From: Flavobacteriaceae bacterium
Lineage (GTDB): Bacteria; Bacteroidota; Bacteroidia; Flavobacteriales; Flavobacteriaceae
Length of the DNA: 45,988 nucleotides
Assembly (NCBI GenBank): GCA_027081505.1
Contig: JALWKK010000068.1
Location: 1 to 45,988, forward strand
Direction: 5' to 3'
Positions 19,619 through 29,616 of the stretch are shown here, piece after piece (the first letter of the stretch is position 1; each line of letters begins with the position of its first letter). The notes beneath the pieces are model-generated. The model made no database searches and was not told the DNA's origin. It saw nothing but the letters and a program-made list of their open reading frames with translations. The position numbers and the translations under genes are program-made.

Positions 19619-20638
19619 TTAATACTTCATTCTTGCTTGAGCCGTAACATCATACTTCGCAAAGAGCCCTTGTTTGTATTTAAGTTCACCTACCATTGCA
19701 ATCATAGCCGCATTATCGGTGCAGTATTCAAATAAGGGAATATGGGTTTTCCAACCCATTGTTCTTTCGGCATCTTTTAGGGCTTTCCTTATACCACTAT
19801 TAGCAGAAACACCTCCACCAATTGCAATTTCCTTGATCCCGGTTTGTCTTACTGCATTTTTAAGCTTATCCATTAAATAGTCAACAATAGTGGCTTGCAG
19901 GCTGGCACAAATATCGTTTCGGTTTTCTTGTACAAATTGGGGATTTTTTTTGGTTTCTCGTTCAACAAAATACAATACAGAAGTTTTTAAACCGCTGAAG
20001 CTAAAGTCCAAATCGCCAACTTTGGGTTTTGGAAATGAAAACTTTTTGGGATTTCCCAACTGTGCATATTTATCGATTAAATGCCCTCCTGGATAGGGAA
20101 GACCTATTATTTTTGCACTTTTATCAAAAGCTTCGCCAACAGCATCATCAATGGTTGATCCAATAACTTCCATTTTAAAATAATCGGTAACTTTTACTAT
20201 TTGTGTATGTCCGCCACTAATGGTTAGTGCCAAAAACGGAAAAGTTGGAGTTGTTTGTCCTTCGGCTTTAATAAAATGTGCTAGAATGTGTCCTTGCATA
20301 TGGTTTACATCCAATAACGGAATTTGTAACCCCAAAGCCAAAGACTTGGCAAATGAAGCTCCTACCAATAAAGAACCCATAAGTCCGGGACCCTTGGTAA
20401 ATGCAATTGCAGAAAGTTTATTTTTATTAATTCCAGCTTTTTTTAAAGCCATTTGCACCACCGGAACAATATTTTGTTGATGGGCGCGTGAAGCAAGTTC
20501 GGGAACGACACCACCGTATTCTTCATGAATTTTTTGTGATGCTACAACATTAGAAAGTATTTTACCGTTACTTATAACAGCCGCGGCTGTATCGTCGCAG
20601 GAAGATTCAATGCCTAAAATGTAAATTTCGCTAGTCAC
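19619..20638 (-). CDS. tsaD: TsaD, tRNA A37 threonylcarbamoyl transferase subunit
   Basis: TsaD transfers the threonylcarbamoyl group from threonylcarbamoyl-AMP to A37 of ANN-decoding tRNAs (t6A). The 339-residue protein begins ILGIESSCDDTAAAV and has the metal-binding HMQGH motif and SGGHTQ, both typical of the Kae1/TsaD ASKHA fold, plus a C-terminal DNAAMIA motif. The start is GTG. It is divergent from the TamB-domain gene, a pairing usual in Bacteroidota. TsaB, TsaC and TsaE are not encoded here. Confidence 0.97.
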   Translation of the reverse strand: MTSEIYILGIESSCDDTAAAVISNGKILSNVVASQKIHEEYGGVVPELASRAHQQNIVPVVQMALKKAGINKNKLSAIAFTKGPGLMGSLLVGASFAKSLALGLQIPLLDVNHMQGHILAHFIKAEGQTTPTFPFLALTISGGHTQIVKVTDYFKMEVIGSTIDDAVGEAFDKSAKIIGLPYPGGHLIDKYAQLGNPKKFSFPKPKVGDLDFSFSGLKTSVLYFVERETKKNPQFVQENRNDICASLQATIVDYLMDKLKNAVRQTGIKEIAIGGGVSANSGIRKALKDAERTMGWKTHIPLFEYCTDNAAMIAMVGELKYKQGLFAKYDVTAQARMKY

Positions 20639-20756
20639 TTAAAAACAGGTATAATTATTTGTGTAAAAATAACATTATTTTAAGGATATTTACAATTAAA
20701 AATTCCTATTGGGTATTCGGGTTATTTAAAGTAATTTTACAACAATTTTAAACCAT

Positions 20757-23700
20757 TTGGCAATTATTAAGCGTCTAAAAAAAATAACTGTTCGGATTAT
20801 TGCGGTAGTGCTGTTGCTATTGCTTTTGTCGGTGATTTTATTATCCTTGCCTTCGGTACAAACTTATATTGCACATAAAGTTACAAACAGTCTTAACGAA
20901 AAGTACGGAACCAATATTCAGGTTAACAGATTGGGGCTTAACTGGAAAGGGGAGGTTGATATAAAGGGCGTTTATATTGCCGATCATCATAACGATACGC
21001 TAATCTTTTCTAAAGAAATTCAGACAACTATATTAAGTTTTAAAAAATTATACGAGGGTGACTTGGATTTTAGTTTTGTTACATTAACCGGCGCAAAATT
21101 GTATGTAAAAACTTATAAAGATGAAACAAACGACAACCTTAGTATTTTTGCAAGAAAGTTTAAGCCTAAAAACCCCAAAAGCACAAAACCGTTTCTATTA
21201 AATTCGGGAGAGGTTACATTGCTTAACAGTCGAGTTAAGATTACCGACGAAAATTTAGAAACACCCGAAACCTTTAACCTTTCGCAATTATTTTTAAATG
21301 CCGAAAATTTTCAAATTAATGACGATATTGTTACAGCAAAAATTAAGCAACTTACCACACATTCAAAACGAGGTTTTGAAATCACAAATCTTAGTAGCGA
21401 TCTTACCTATAACAACAACGGGTTGTTTTTAAAAAACCTTGTATTAGAAACACTTAACTCGACTATTAAAGGTGATATATCGTTAGATCATGGTGGAAAG
21501 GGAATGGGCAATTTTGCCAACAATGTTACTATTAATGCATTATTAACCAACTCAAAAATTGCAACAAACGATTTGAATGGTTTTTACAGCGAATTTGGGA
21601 AAGATTTAATTATCACACTTAACGGAAAATTAAAGGGCATACTTAATGATTTTACTTTTACCAATGCCGAAGTAAAAACCAAAGGAATTTCATTAAAAGG
21701 AGATTATTCATTCAAAAACCTCATTAATGCAAACGAAACCTTCAATATTACCGCAAACAACCATACTATTATTGCAAATTATTACAATTTAGCCGGTTTG
21801 TTACCTCGTGTTTTAGGAAGAAGACTTCCACAGGAATTGAAAAATTTTGGAACAGTTAAATTTGCAGGAACTACAAGTATTACACCAACCCAACTTACAA
21901 CAAATAGTGTTTTAACCAGTGATTTGGGCTATGCAAAAACAAATCTTATTATTAGCAATTTAAACAATCCGGAGTCTGCCGCCTATAAAGGAAATATTGT
22001 TGTCGATAATTTTAATATAGGTTCTATTGCTAACACCTCTTCATTAAAAAATATCACGGCAAATTTAGATTTGGACGGTGTGGGTTTTTCTTTAAACAAA
22101 TTAAATACAATTTTAAGCGGTACGGTTGATGAATTTTATTTTGAAGGATATAATTATAAGAATATCGAAGTAAGCGGAAATTTTAAAAAACCCGAATTTA
22201 ATGGTATTTTAAAAATAGATGACCCTAATCTTAAAATGAATTTTGATGGTCTTATCAGTATGAAAGACGAATACAACAGGTATCATTTTAATGCCGATAT
22301 AGAATATGCCGAGCTAAATAAACTCAATCTTTTTAAAAGAGACAGTGTCTCTGTATTTGTAGGAAAAATAATTATGGATATGGATGGTACAACCGTCGAT
22401 AATGCAACCGGTAAGCTAACATTTAAGGAAACCTTTTACCAAAGTGAAAATGATGATTATTATTTTGATGATTTTAAAATCACCTCCTCTTTTGAGAATA
22501 AAAAGCATATTATTTCTGTAAATTCTCCCGATATTATCGACGGAAAAATTTCGGGAGAATACACCATTAAAGACATTCCGAACCTTTTTAGAAACGCCAT
22601 AGGAAGTATCTATACCAATTACATTCCTATTGAAGTAACCCCAAATCAATATCTGGATTATAACTTTAAGATATACAGTAAAATCGTTGAAGTCTTTGTG
22701 CCCGAACTTCAACTCGGTGAGAATACTCGAATTAGAGGCTCGGTATCTTCAGATGAATCTAAGTTCAAACTCAATTTTAAATCTCCTGAGGTGCTTCTCT
22801 ATAAAAACTATCTGGAAAACATAAAAATTCAGGTCGATAATGACAATCCGTTATTCAACACTTACGTCTCTATTGATTCTGTTCATACAAATTTATACAG
22901 TATTTCTAAAATTAATTTTATAAACAAAACATTAAACGATACACTACACATACGTTCCGAATTTAAAGGAGGAAACCGCTTAGAAGATCTCTTTAATTTG
23001 TCTTTGTATCATACTTTAAATGCAGATGGAAAATCGGTTGTTGGTGTTAAAAGGTCAGATATTACTTATCGTGAAAAAGTTTGGAATCTCAATGCAAACA
23101 ATAATTCACTAAACAAAATAGTATGGGATAATGCGCTTAGAACTTTAAAAATAGACTCGTTAGAGCTAAGTCATAATAATGAAAAAATACAATTAGCCGG
23201 AATAATCAAAGACACATCGTATAAGCAAATGAAAGTGCGTTTAAAAGATGTAAATGTTAACAGTATCGCTCCAAAAGTTGACAGTTTAGATATTACCGGA
23301 GCCATTACGGGAGATATAGATTTTGTTCAACGAGATAAAAATTATTTTCCAAATGCCGAAATTGTTGTTAAAAATGTTGCTGTAAATACTACTTTGTACG
23401 GTGATTTAAAACTTAACGTAGGAGGAAATCAAAATTTAACATTATACATTATTAACGCCTCACTAATTAACGAGGGCAAGCAGCACTTAAAAGCGGTAGG
23501 AGCACTGGATGTTTCACATAAAGAAACACAAATACAGTTAGATGTAACTATTAATGATTTTGATTTGACGCCTTTTACACCCTTAGGAAAAGGAGTTATT
23601 ACCAAAATTAGAGGAAGTGTTTCGGGTAATGCCAATGTATTAGGAGCTATTTCGTCACCTACTGTTAGAGGTGATTTGCAATTGGAAGAAGGCGGGTTAA

Positions 23701-25193
23701 AGATTCCTTACCTTAATACCGATTTCGATTTTGAATCTCCTACTTATATTTCGGTAACAAAAAATACGTTCGATTTTAGCAAAACAGTTATTACCGATAC
23801 AAAATATAAAACGAAAGCAAACCTTAGCGGAAGTATCACACATACCAACTTCAATAAGTGGGGATTATTTTTAAATTTAGATACCAACAGATTATTAGTA
23901 CTCGATACGCCACCGGATGAAGACCAACTATATTACGGAACAGCCTTTATTAGTGGTGATGCGACCATTGCCGGACTTATGAACGAATTAAATATCGCTG
24001 CTAATGCCAAAACCGAAAAAGGAACTTCGTTTAAAATTCCTATAAGTGATGCCGAAAGTATTGGAGATGGATCATTCATTAAGTTTTTATCGCCAAGCGA
24101 AAAAGCAGCACAATTGCGAGGCAAAAAAGTAGTGAGCAACACCATTAAAGGAATGGAAATGGAGTTTGACTTGGACATTACTCCCGATGCTGAAGTAGAA
24201 GTGGTTGTAGACCAAGAAAATAACTCGACTTTAAAAGGGAGAGGAGCCGGAAACTTATTATTAAGTATTAATACCAACGGAAAATTTGAAATGTATGGTG
24301 ACTTTATTGTTTGGGAAGGACTTTATGATTTTAGATACAAGGGATTGGTTCAAAAAACCATAGACGTAGAACGTAATGGTACCATTACTTGGGATGGAAA
24401 CCCTACCAAAGCCCAGCTTAATTTAAAAGCTATTTACAATACACGTGCAAATCCTTCTGTTTTACTAGATAATCCTTCATTAAACAGAAAAATAGATGTT
24501 AATGTTGCTATTAATCTTTCCGGAGAAGTAATGCACCCTAATTTAGATTTTGAGATTGAGTTTCCTAATGTTGCAAGTACCGTTAAAAGCGAATTAGAAT
24601 ACAAATTACAAGACCCCGAATATAGAGAACAACAGGCTCTGTTTTTAATCTCTACCGGAACCTTTGCCGGAGATGGTAGTGGACAAAGTATGATAGCAAG
24701 CTCTATTGCAGAACGTATTAACTCTCTTGTTGCAGATATCTTATCAAATAGCGATTCGCGTTTTGTAATCCTTCCTTCTTACGAACCCAGTGTTAGAACG
24801 TTAAATCAAGAAACCGAAGACCAATTTTTGGTTCAACTGCAAACTCAAATAGGAAAACGTATAATTATTAACGGAAAAGTAGGAATTCCGGTTGGCGGTG
24901 TAAATGAATCTTCTATAGCAGGCGACGTTCGTGTACAATGGCTGGTAAATGAAGACGGAACCATGCGTATTAACTTTTTTAATCGACAAGCCAATTTACA
25001 GTTTATTGGTGAAGAACAAATATTTGAACAAGGTGCTGGTGTTTCTTATTCGGTTAATTTTGATACCTTAAAGGAATTAATTGAAAAATTATTCGGAAAA
25101 AAGATAGAACTGGAAGCTTCTCCCAAAGATGATTCAGAACCTAAAGAAGAAGAAAAACCAATCGATTTTTCACCTAAAGCAACTAAAGATTAA
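20757..25193 (+). CDS. Large TamB-domain (DUF490) envelope protein
   Basis: TamB-type proteins span the periplasm and help move lipids or insert proteins at the outer membrane. This 1478-residue protein has one N-terminal membrane anchor (about residues 10-30), then more than 1200 residues of repeated beta-strand-rich segments forming the long groove, and a C-terminal TamB domain (about 1050-1430) with the typical EFPNVASTVKSELEYKLQ. A short acidic, Pro/Lys-rich tail ends the protein (about 1450-1478). No ATG, and no other GTG or TTG, lies between the in-frame stop at 20727 and the TTG at 20757, so I take TTG as the start. No TamA (Omp85) gene is adjacent. Length agrees with Bacteroidota relatives. 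Confidence 0.93.
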   Translation: MAIIKRLKKITVRIIAVVLLLLLLSVILLSLPSVQTYIAHKVTNSLNEKYGTNIQVNRLGLNWKGEVDIKGVYIADHHNDTLIFSKEIQTTILSFKKLYEGDLDFSFVTLTGAKLYVKTYKDETNDNLSIFARKFKPKNPKSTKPFLLNSGEVTLLNSRVKITDENLETPETFNLSQLFLNAENFQINDDIVTAKIKQLTTHSKRGFEITNLSSDLTYNNNGLFLKNLVLETLNSTIKGDISLDHGGKGMGNFANNVTINALLTNSKIATNDLNGFYSEFGKDLIITLNGKLKGILNDFTFTNAEVKTKGISLKGDYSFKNLINANETFNITANNHTIIANYYNLAGLLPRVLGRRLPQELKNFGTVKFAGTTSITPTQLTTNSVLTSDLGYAKTNLIISNLNNPESAAYKGNIVVDNFNIGSIANTSSLKNITANLDLDGVGFSLNKLNTILSGTVDEFYFEGYNYKNIEVSGNFKKPEFNGILKIDDPNLKMNFDGLISMKDEYNRYHFNADIEYAELNKLNLFKRDSVSVFVGKIIMDMDGTTVDNATGKLTFKETFYQSENDDYYFDDFKITSSFENKKHIISVNSPDIIDGKISGEYTIKDIPNLFRNAIGSIYTNYIPIEVTPNQYLDYNFKIYSKIVEVFVPELQLGENTRIRGSVSSDESKFKLNFKSPEVLLYKNYLENIKIQVDNDNPLFNTYVSIDSVHTNLYSISKINFINKTLNDTLHIRSEFKGGNRLEDLFNLSLYHTLNADGKSVVGVKRSDITYREKVWNLNANNNSLNKIVWDNALRTLKIDSLELSHNNEKIQLAGIIKDTSYKQMKVRLKDVNVNSIAPKVDSLDITGAITGDIDFVQRDKNYFPNAEIVVKNVAVNTTLYGDLKLNVGGNQNLTLYIINASLINEGKQHLKAVGALDVSHKETQIQLDVTINDFDLTPFTPLGKGVITKIRGSVSGNANVLGAISSPTVRGDLQLEEGGLKIPYLNTDFDFESPTYISVTKNTFDFSKTVITDTKYKTKANLSGSITHTNFNKWGLFLNLDTNRLLVLDTPPDEDQLYYGTAFISGDATIAGLMNELNIAANAKTEKGTSFKIPISDAESIGDGSFIKFLSPSEKAAQLRGKKVVSNTIKGMEMEFDLDITPDAEVEVVVDQENNSTLKGRGAGNLLLSINTNGKFEMYGDFIVWEGLYDFRYKGLVQKTIDVERNGTITWDGNPTKAQLNLKAIYNTRANPSVLLDNPSLNRKIDVNVAINLSGEVMHPNLDFEIEFPNVASTVKSELEYKLQDPEYREQQALFLISTGTFAGDGSGQSMIASSIAERINSLVADILSNSDSRFVILPSYEPSVRTLNQETEDQFLVQLQTQIGKRIIINGKVGIPVGGVNESSIAGDVRVQWLVNEDGTMRINFFNRQANLQFIGEEQIFEQGAGVSYSVNFDTLKELIEKLFGKKIELEASPKDDSEPKEEEKPIDFSPKATKD

Positions 25194-25240
25194 ACTTTTT
25201 TTAAATCGTTTCTTTTTATCAATTTTAGTTTTAAAAATGC

Positions 25241-25621
25241 TTACATACTTGCAATCATCGAAATTTCTACGTTTACATATTTGGGTAAATTGGCAACTTC
25301 AACCGTTTCTCGCGCCGGTGCAGTTGCTTCGTTAAAATAACTTCCGTAAACCGCATTTACTTCCTGAAAATGATTCATATCACTTAAAAAAATCGAGGTT
25401 TTCAGCACATTTTCAAATGTCATTCCGGCTGCTTCCAATACAGCTTTTAAATTATCCATTACTTGCTTGGTTTCCGATTCAATAGAGTCTAAAATTAAGT
25501 CTCCTGTATCGGGATTAATAGCTATTTGCCCCGAAGTAAACAGCATTTTATCTTTTAAAACAGCTTGGCTGTAAGCTCCAATGGGAGCCGGAGCTTTGGG
25601 AGTGAAGATTATTTTTTTCAT
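25241..25621 (-). CDS. ridA: RidA family reactive imine/enamine deaminase
   Basis: RidA hydrolyses reactive enamine/imine intermediates such as 2-aminoacrylate to 2-ketoacids. The 126-residue protein has the family pattern TPKAPAPIGAYSQAV near the N-terminus, SGQIAINPDTG, and the C-terminal ARETVEVANLP with the key Arg that binds the substrate carboxylate. Length is typical. It ends a five-gene minus-strand unit, 14 bases after the maf stop, and converges on the TamB gene across 47 bases with no clear terminator. Confidence 0.95.
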   Translation of the reverse strand: MKKIIFTPKAPAPIGAYSQAVLKDKMLFTSGQIAINPDTGDLILDSIESETKQVMDNLKAVLEAAGMTFENVLKTSIFLSDMNHFQEVNAVYGSYFNEATAPARETVEVANLPKYVNVEISMIASM

Positions 25622-25635
25622 TTTAAAAAAGTGAA

Positions 25636-26214
25636 TTATAGTTCCAATAATGTTTTATATACTTTGTGTACCGGCAAACCCATTACATTAAAATAGGAGC
25701 CTTCAATTTTAGTAACGCCTATATAACCTATCCATTCTTGAATGCCGTAACTTCCGGCTTTATCAAAAGGTTTGTATTTTTTAACATAATATGTTATCTC
25801 TTCATCGGTAAGTTTTTTAAACCATACTTTGGTAGTATCGTACACAATTTTCTGAAAATTTTTGCCTGTAAAACATACCGAAGTAATCACCTCGTGTTCT
25901 GTATCGCTAAGCAACCGTAGCATTTGTTGTACTTCTTTAAAATCCTTAGGTTTCTCTATGGCGTTACCGTCTTTCCAAACAATGGTGTCGCCGGTAATAA
26001 TAATTTCTTTTTCGGAAATAGTAGTAAAAGCAGCCGCTTTTAATTTAGCTAGATAATTTGTAATTTCTTCTCTTTGTAAATGTTTGGGATACCTTTCATC
26101 AACGGGTTTAACAACAACCGAAAAATCAATATGCAACTCTTTAAAAAAATGTTGCCGTCTAGGCGATGCAGATGCTAAAATGATGCGATACTCTTTTAAT
26201 TTTTCTTGTAGCAT
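25636..26214 (-). CDS. maf: Maf-family nucleoside triphosphate pyrophosphatase
   Basis: Maf/YhdE enzymes hydrolyse non-canonical or excess NTPs/dNTPs (dTTP, UTP) to monophosphates. The 192-residue protein has the substrate loop LASASPRRQ near residue 14, the VDERYP motif, IITGDTIVW, and EKPKDFKE; all are hallmarks of the family. The start ATG is one base after the stop of the upstream prenyltransferase gene, so the two are tightly coupled. Confidence 0.95.
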   Translation of the reverse strand: MLQEKLKEYRIILASASPRRQHFFKELHIDFSVVVKPVDERYPKHLQREEITNYLAKLKAAAFTTISEKEIIITGDTIVWKDGNAIEKPKDFKEVQQMLRLLSDTEHEVITSVCFTGKNFQKIVYDTTKVWFKKLTDEEITYYVKKYKPFDKAGSYGIQEWIGYIGVTKIEGSYFNVMGLPVHKVYKTLLEL

Positions 26215-26215
26215 A

Positions 26216-27142
26216 TTATTTTAAAACAAAAGGATACAGTGCCAAAGAGCACGTTCCGAAAAATAAAACAATCTTTAATACAACCGACAGCCGGCTAATT
26301 TCTTTTTCTGTTTTTGCGCCAAATGCCTGAATACAAAAGTAGAGTAACGGAGCCAATACCAACAGCAAAAAATACAGCATTAAGGCTTGGGTGTTATAAA
26401 GATATTGATACATATATCCCACAACCAGAAAAACGGCAATAATTCCTAAAATAAAAACTAGTGATAGGGTTCGTTTTTTTCCTATCGCAATGGGCAGTGT
26501 GTTTAGCCCTCCGTTTTTATCGCCTTTAATATCTTGAACATCTTTTACAATTTCACGAATAAAATTTATAAAAAATGCAAATAAAGCGTAATCAATAATA
26601 ATGCTGAAAATAGTAGATTGTGTTGGGCGATTTACTTCATTAATAGCTGGAAACAAATCGAAAACACCCACAATGATTAAACTAAAAGCTACCAACGCCG
26701 AGATTATTATGTTTCCAATTAGAAGCATCGATTTAAAATAGGAGGCATATAAATATAAGAGTGCAGAAATTACTATAAAAATAGCCGAAAAACCCGGTTC
26801 ATCAATCTTATTTGATAGATAAAAACCAATACCCACACCAATTATATTTAAAATAAAATAGAGGTTGTAAGCACTTTTTTCAGAAATATGTTTTCCTATA
26901 ACAAGCGCATCGGGTTTATTTATTTTATCAATAGTTACATCATATATATCATTAATAATATTGCCGCCCGCAGCAATGCTTACGGTAGCAATGACCAACA
27001 AAATAAAATCTGTCAAAGATAGAGTAGTAGCAATACCAAAAGGCTTAAATAAGGCTAATTTTATTAGTATTTGGGCAATTGCAATAAAAAGCAGATTAGG
27101 TAATCTAATTAACTTGAGGTACTTCATAAATGCTTCAATCAT
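26216..27142 (-). CDS. UbiA-family prenyltransferase (geranylgeranylglycerol-phosphate geranylgeranyltransferase-like)
   Basis: UbiA enzymes attach polyprenyl groups to acceptors within the inner membrane. The protein has about eight membrane segments and two Asp-rich motifs: NIINDIYDVTIDKINKP (N-D-x-x-D-x-x-x-D) and DVQDIKGDK. In Bacteroidota this type is often annotated as geranylgeranylglycerol-phosphate geranylgeranyltransferase; the acceptor cannot be read from sequence. I start at ATG 27142, which overlaps the kdsC stop by 8 bases; ATG 27127 (MKYLKLIRLPNLL) and 27169 are alternatives. It lies between kdsC and maf in one minus-strand unit. Confidence 0.88.
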   Translation of the reverse strand: MIEAFMKYLKLIRLPNLLFIAIAQILIKLALFKPFGIATTLSLTDFILLVIATVSIAAGGNIINDIYDVTIDKINKPDALVIGKHISEKSAYNLYFILNIIGVGIGFYLSNKIDEPGFSAIFIVISALLYLYASYFKSMLLIGNIIISALVAFSLIIVGVFDLFPAINEVNRPTQSTIFSIIIDYALFAFFINFIREIVKDVQDIKGDKNGGLNTLPIAIGKKRTLSLVFILGIIAVFLVVGYMYQYLYNTQALMLYFLLLVLAPLLYFCIQAFGAKTEKEISRLSVVLKIVLFFGTCSLALYPFVLK

Positions 27143-27668
27143 ATTTTGCGCTTTGCTTATTGTTTGCAATCCATTTTCCTTGTACTTTTAGTACTTGCTC
27201 AATAATATCTCTTACGCAACCTTTTCCGCCTTTTTTATGCGAAACGTATTTGGCAACGGCTTTTATTTCGGGTACGGCATCTTGCGGAGCGCAGGGTAAA
27301 CCCACTTTTTGCATCACGTACAAATCGGGTATGTCATCTCCCATATAAAGTACGTTGTCGGGTTTAATGTTATAAATATCAAGATATTCTTCTAAGGTTT
27401 CGGTTTTATGATGTGCGCCGAGATAAATATCGGTAATACCCAGTCCTCGTAAACGTTTTCGTACTCCTTCGTTCGTTCCGCCCGAAATAATACATACGTG
27501 ATATCCTTTGTCTATCGCTGTTTTTAAAGCAAAACCGTCTTTGGTGTGCATTTTCCGGTACATTTCGCCTTCTGTAGTAATGGTAATCGTGCCATCTGTG
27601 AGCACACCGTCCACATCAAAAACAAAAGTGGTTATGTGTTGCAGGTATTCTTTATAGTTTTTTTCCAT
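27135..27668 (-). CDS. kdsC: KdsC, 3-deoxy-D-manno-octulosonate 8-phosphate phosphatase
   Basis: KdsC removes phosphate from Kdo-8-phosphate in lipopolysaccharide inner-core synthesis. The 177-residue HAD-III protein has the nucleophile motif FDVDGVLTDG near residue 17, IISGGTNEG (motif II) and MGDDIPDLYVM (motif IV), all in order with a compact fold that has no cap. It overlaps the DUF2520 gene upstream by 17 bases and the prenyltransferase gene downstream. Kdo pathway partner KpsF is encoded at 34308, outside this unit. Confidence 0.93.
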   Translation of the reverse strand: MEKNYKEYLQHITTFVFDVDGVLTDGTITITTEGEMYRKMHTKDGFALKTAIDKGYHVCIISGGTNEGVRKRLRGLGITDIYLGAHHKTETLEEYLDIYNIKPDNVLYMGDDIPDLYVMQKVGLPCAPQDAVPEIKAVAKYVSHKKGGKGCVRDIIEQVLKVQGKWIANNKQSAKYD

Positions 27669-28416
27669 ACTGTTTTACAATAGCCTTTGTAAGCTGTTTA
27701 TAGAGTTTTTTATGTGTTGAATTGTGAAGCAAATGTAGGTGTTTTTTTATTGTTTTTATATCGTTTCGTTTTGCCGGACCCGTTTGTGCTTCCTTAGGCG
27801 AAAGTGTTTCAATTTTTTTTGCAGTTTCAAAAATAAGCGGTTTTAACAATTCAAAATTTAACTTATTCTCTTTTGCAATTTCTTCACCGGCAAAATATAA
27901 ATAATTCACAAAATTGTTTACAAAAACAGCTGCTACGTGCAGTTTGCTTCTTTCTTTAGAAGAAATTTCTACCACTTTTTTTGATATTTGTTCTCCTAAT
28001 TTCTTCAATAGTGTGCTATCTGAAGCGTTTTCGGCTTCTACACAAATTGGTATTGTTGAAAAATCAATAGCTCTTCCTTTGGTAAAAGTTTGCAACGGAT
28101 AAAAAACTCCTTTTCTGTTTTTATTAGAAAGAACATCCATATCCACACCACCCGAAGTATGCACAACCAATTTGTTTGAAAAAGGGATTTGGTTAGAGAA
28201 ACTTCCAATAACATCATCTGTAACAGCCATAATATACACATCGGCAGGTTCCAACTTTTGAAGTTGTGTGGTTGTTTTCGTTTTATTTGAAAAATAAGCA
28301 AGCGATTTTTTATTTCTACCATACACTTGAAGCACCTCAACACCCGAAGCCTCAAAAAAAGCATCAAAAAGGTGTGTGGCTACATTTCCGGTACCAAGTA
28401 TAACAACCCGAATCAT
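27652..28416 (-). CDS. DUF2520 family Rossmann-fold protein
   Basis: This 254-residue protein has an N-terminal NAD(P)-binding Rossmann segment with GTGNVATHL at residue 8, followed by VHTSGGV near residue 98 and a C-terminal helical DUF2520 domain (about 120-250). It resembles 6-phosphogluconate dehydrogenase-type and pyrroline-5-carboxylate reductase-type oxidoreductases, but its substrate is unknown. It leads the minus-strand unit DUF2520-kdsC-ubiA-maf-ridA and overlaps kdsC by 17 bases. A promoter-like box is immediately upstream. Confidence 0.88.
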   Translation of the reverse strand: MIRVVILGTGNVATHLFDAFFEASGVEVLQVYGRNKKSLAYFSNKTKTTTQLQKLEPADVYIMAVTDDVIGSFSNQIPFSNKLVVHTSGGVDMDVLSNKNRKGVFYPLQTFTKGRAIDFSTIPICVEAENASDSTLLKKLGEQISKKVVEISSKERSKLHVAAVFVNNFVNYLYFAGEEIAKENKLNFELLKPLIFETAKKIETLSPKEAQTGPAKRNDIKTIKKHLHLLHNSTHKKLYKQLTKAIVKQYGKKL

Positions 28417-28420
28417 ACGG

Positions 28421-28452
28421 CGAAGATACTTTATTTTAGCCTTATCCTACAA
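28421..28452 (-). promoter_or_regulatory. Promoter of the DUF2520-kdsC unit (TTG-N21-TATCTTCG)
   Basis: On the minus strand TTG (28452-28450) is followed by 21 bases and TATCTTCG (28428-28421), which differs from TAnnTTTG at one base. The expected start falls at or next to the ATG at 28416, so the mRNA would have almost no leader. Confidence 0.4.
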
Positions 28453-28494
28453 CAAATATATTAGCATTTTAAATAAATATCCCATTGCTTTTTA

Positions 28495-28502
28495 TATTTT
28501 TG
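28495..28502 (+). promoter_or_regulatory. Putative -7 box (TATTTTTG) of the cysteine synthase-like gene
   Basis: TATTTTTG matches TAnnTTTG. It lies 17 bases before the ATG at 28520, giving a leader of roughly 14 bases. No clear -33 element was found. Confidence 0.4.
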
Positions 28503-28519
28503 CAATCCAATTTTAGATA

Positions 28520-29500
28520 ATGAAATACGCAAAAAACATACTGGAAACCATCGGCAACACTCCTTTGGTAAAGATTAATAAATTAGCCGAAGAAATTCCG
28601 GCTTTGGTACTGGCAAAAGTCGAGACCTTTAATCCCGGCAACTCGGTAAAAGACCGAATGGCACTTACGATGATCGAAGATGCCGAAGCACAAGGTCTGC
28701 TAAAACCCGGTGGCACCATCATTGAAGGAACCAGCGGAAATACCGGAATGGGACTGGCACTTGCCGCTATTGTAAAAGGCTACAAGTGTATTTTTGTAAT
28801 GGCAGACAAACAGTCTAAGGAAAAAGTAGATATCTTAAAAGCTGTTGGTGCCGAAGTAGTAGTATGTCCAACGGCTGTAGAGCCAGACGATCCGCGTTCG
28901 TATTACTCGGTATCCAAGCGTTTATCGGAAGAAATTCCCAATAGCTGGTACGTAAACCAATACGACAATCCGAGTAATGCCAAAGCGCATTATCAAAGTA
29001 CCGGACCCGAAATTTGGAAACAAACCGAAGGTAAAATCACTCATTTTGTGGTAGGAGTAGGTACAGGCGGAACAATTTCCGGTGTTGGAAAATACTTAAA
29101 AGAACAAAACCCGAATATTAAAATTTGGGGAATTGATACTTACGGAAGTGTTTTTAAAAAATATCACGAAACCGGTATTTTTGACGAAAATGAAATATAT
29201 CCTTACGTAACAGAAGGAATTGGTGAAGACATTCTACCCAAAAATGTAAATTTTGACATCATAGACGGATTTACCAAAGTAACCGATAAAGATGCTGCTG
29301 TTTACACACAACTGTTGGCAAAAAAAGAAGGTATGTTTCTCGGAAATTCTGCCGGAGCCGCAATGAAAGGTGTATTACAACTCCAACAACATTTTACCAA
29401 AGACGACGTGGTGGTAGTGCTTTTTCACGACCACGGAAGTCGATACGTAGGAAAAATGTTTAACGACGACTGGATGCGAGAGATGGGATATTTAGATTAA
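28520..29500 (+). CDS. PLP-dependent cysteine synthase / cystathionine beta-synthase family enzyme
   Basis: This 326-residue fold-type II PLP enzyme joins sulfide or homocysteine to an activated serine. The PLP lysine is K44 in NPGNSVKDR. The substrate loop EGTSGNTGMG and the phosphate-binding loop GVGTGGTISGVG are present. No C-terminal CBS domain follows, so it is either a cysteine synthase (CysK/CysM-like) or the short cystathionine beta-synthase type; the two cannot be separated reliably here. It is monocistronic by context, divergent from the DUF2520 unit and convergent with the ABC-2 permease gene. Confidence 0.92.
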   Translation: MKYAKNILETIGNTPLVKINKLAEEIPALVLAKVETFNPGNSVKDRMALTMIEDAEAQGLLKPGGTIIEGTSGNTGMGLALAAIVKGYKCIFVMADKQSKEKVDILKAVGAEVVVCPTAVEPDDPRSYYSVSKRLSEEIPNSWYVNQYDNPSNAKAHYQSTGPEIWKQTEGKITHFVVGVGTGGTISGVGKYLKEQNPNIKIWGIDTYGSVFKKYHETGIFDENEIYPYVTEGIGEDILPKNVNFDIIDGFTKVTDKDAAVYTQLLAKKEGMFLGNSAGAAMKGVLQLQQHFTKDDVVVVLFHDHGSRYVGKMFNDDWMREMGYLD

Positions 29501-29514
29501 TAGTTTCTTTAGTC

Positions 29515-29554
29515 GTTAAGGATTGAGTTACGGTTGAAGGTTGATTCTTAACTC
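29515..29554. terminator. Weak overlapping inverted repeats after the cysteine synthase gene
   Basis: GAGTTA (29525-29530) can pair with TAACTC (29549-29554), and GTTAAG (29515-29520) with CTTAAC (29547-29552). The two pairings exclude each other. There is no U-run, so any terminator role is uncertain. The rest of the 116-base gap shows nothing else. Confidence 0.25.
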
Positions 29555-29616
29555 TGAATTAAAAAGAAGACAGAAAAATCCGGCGTAAGGAAGTAAGGGA
29601 AAAACAGCTAAATATA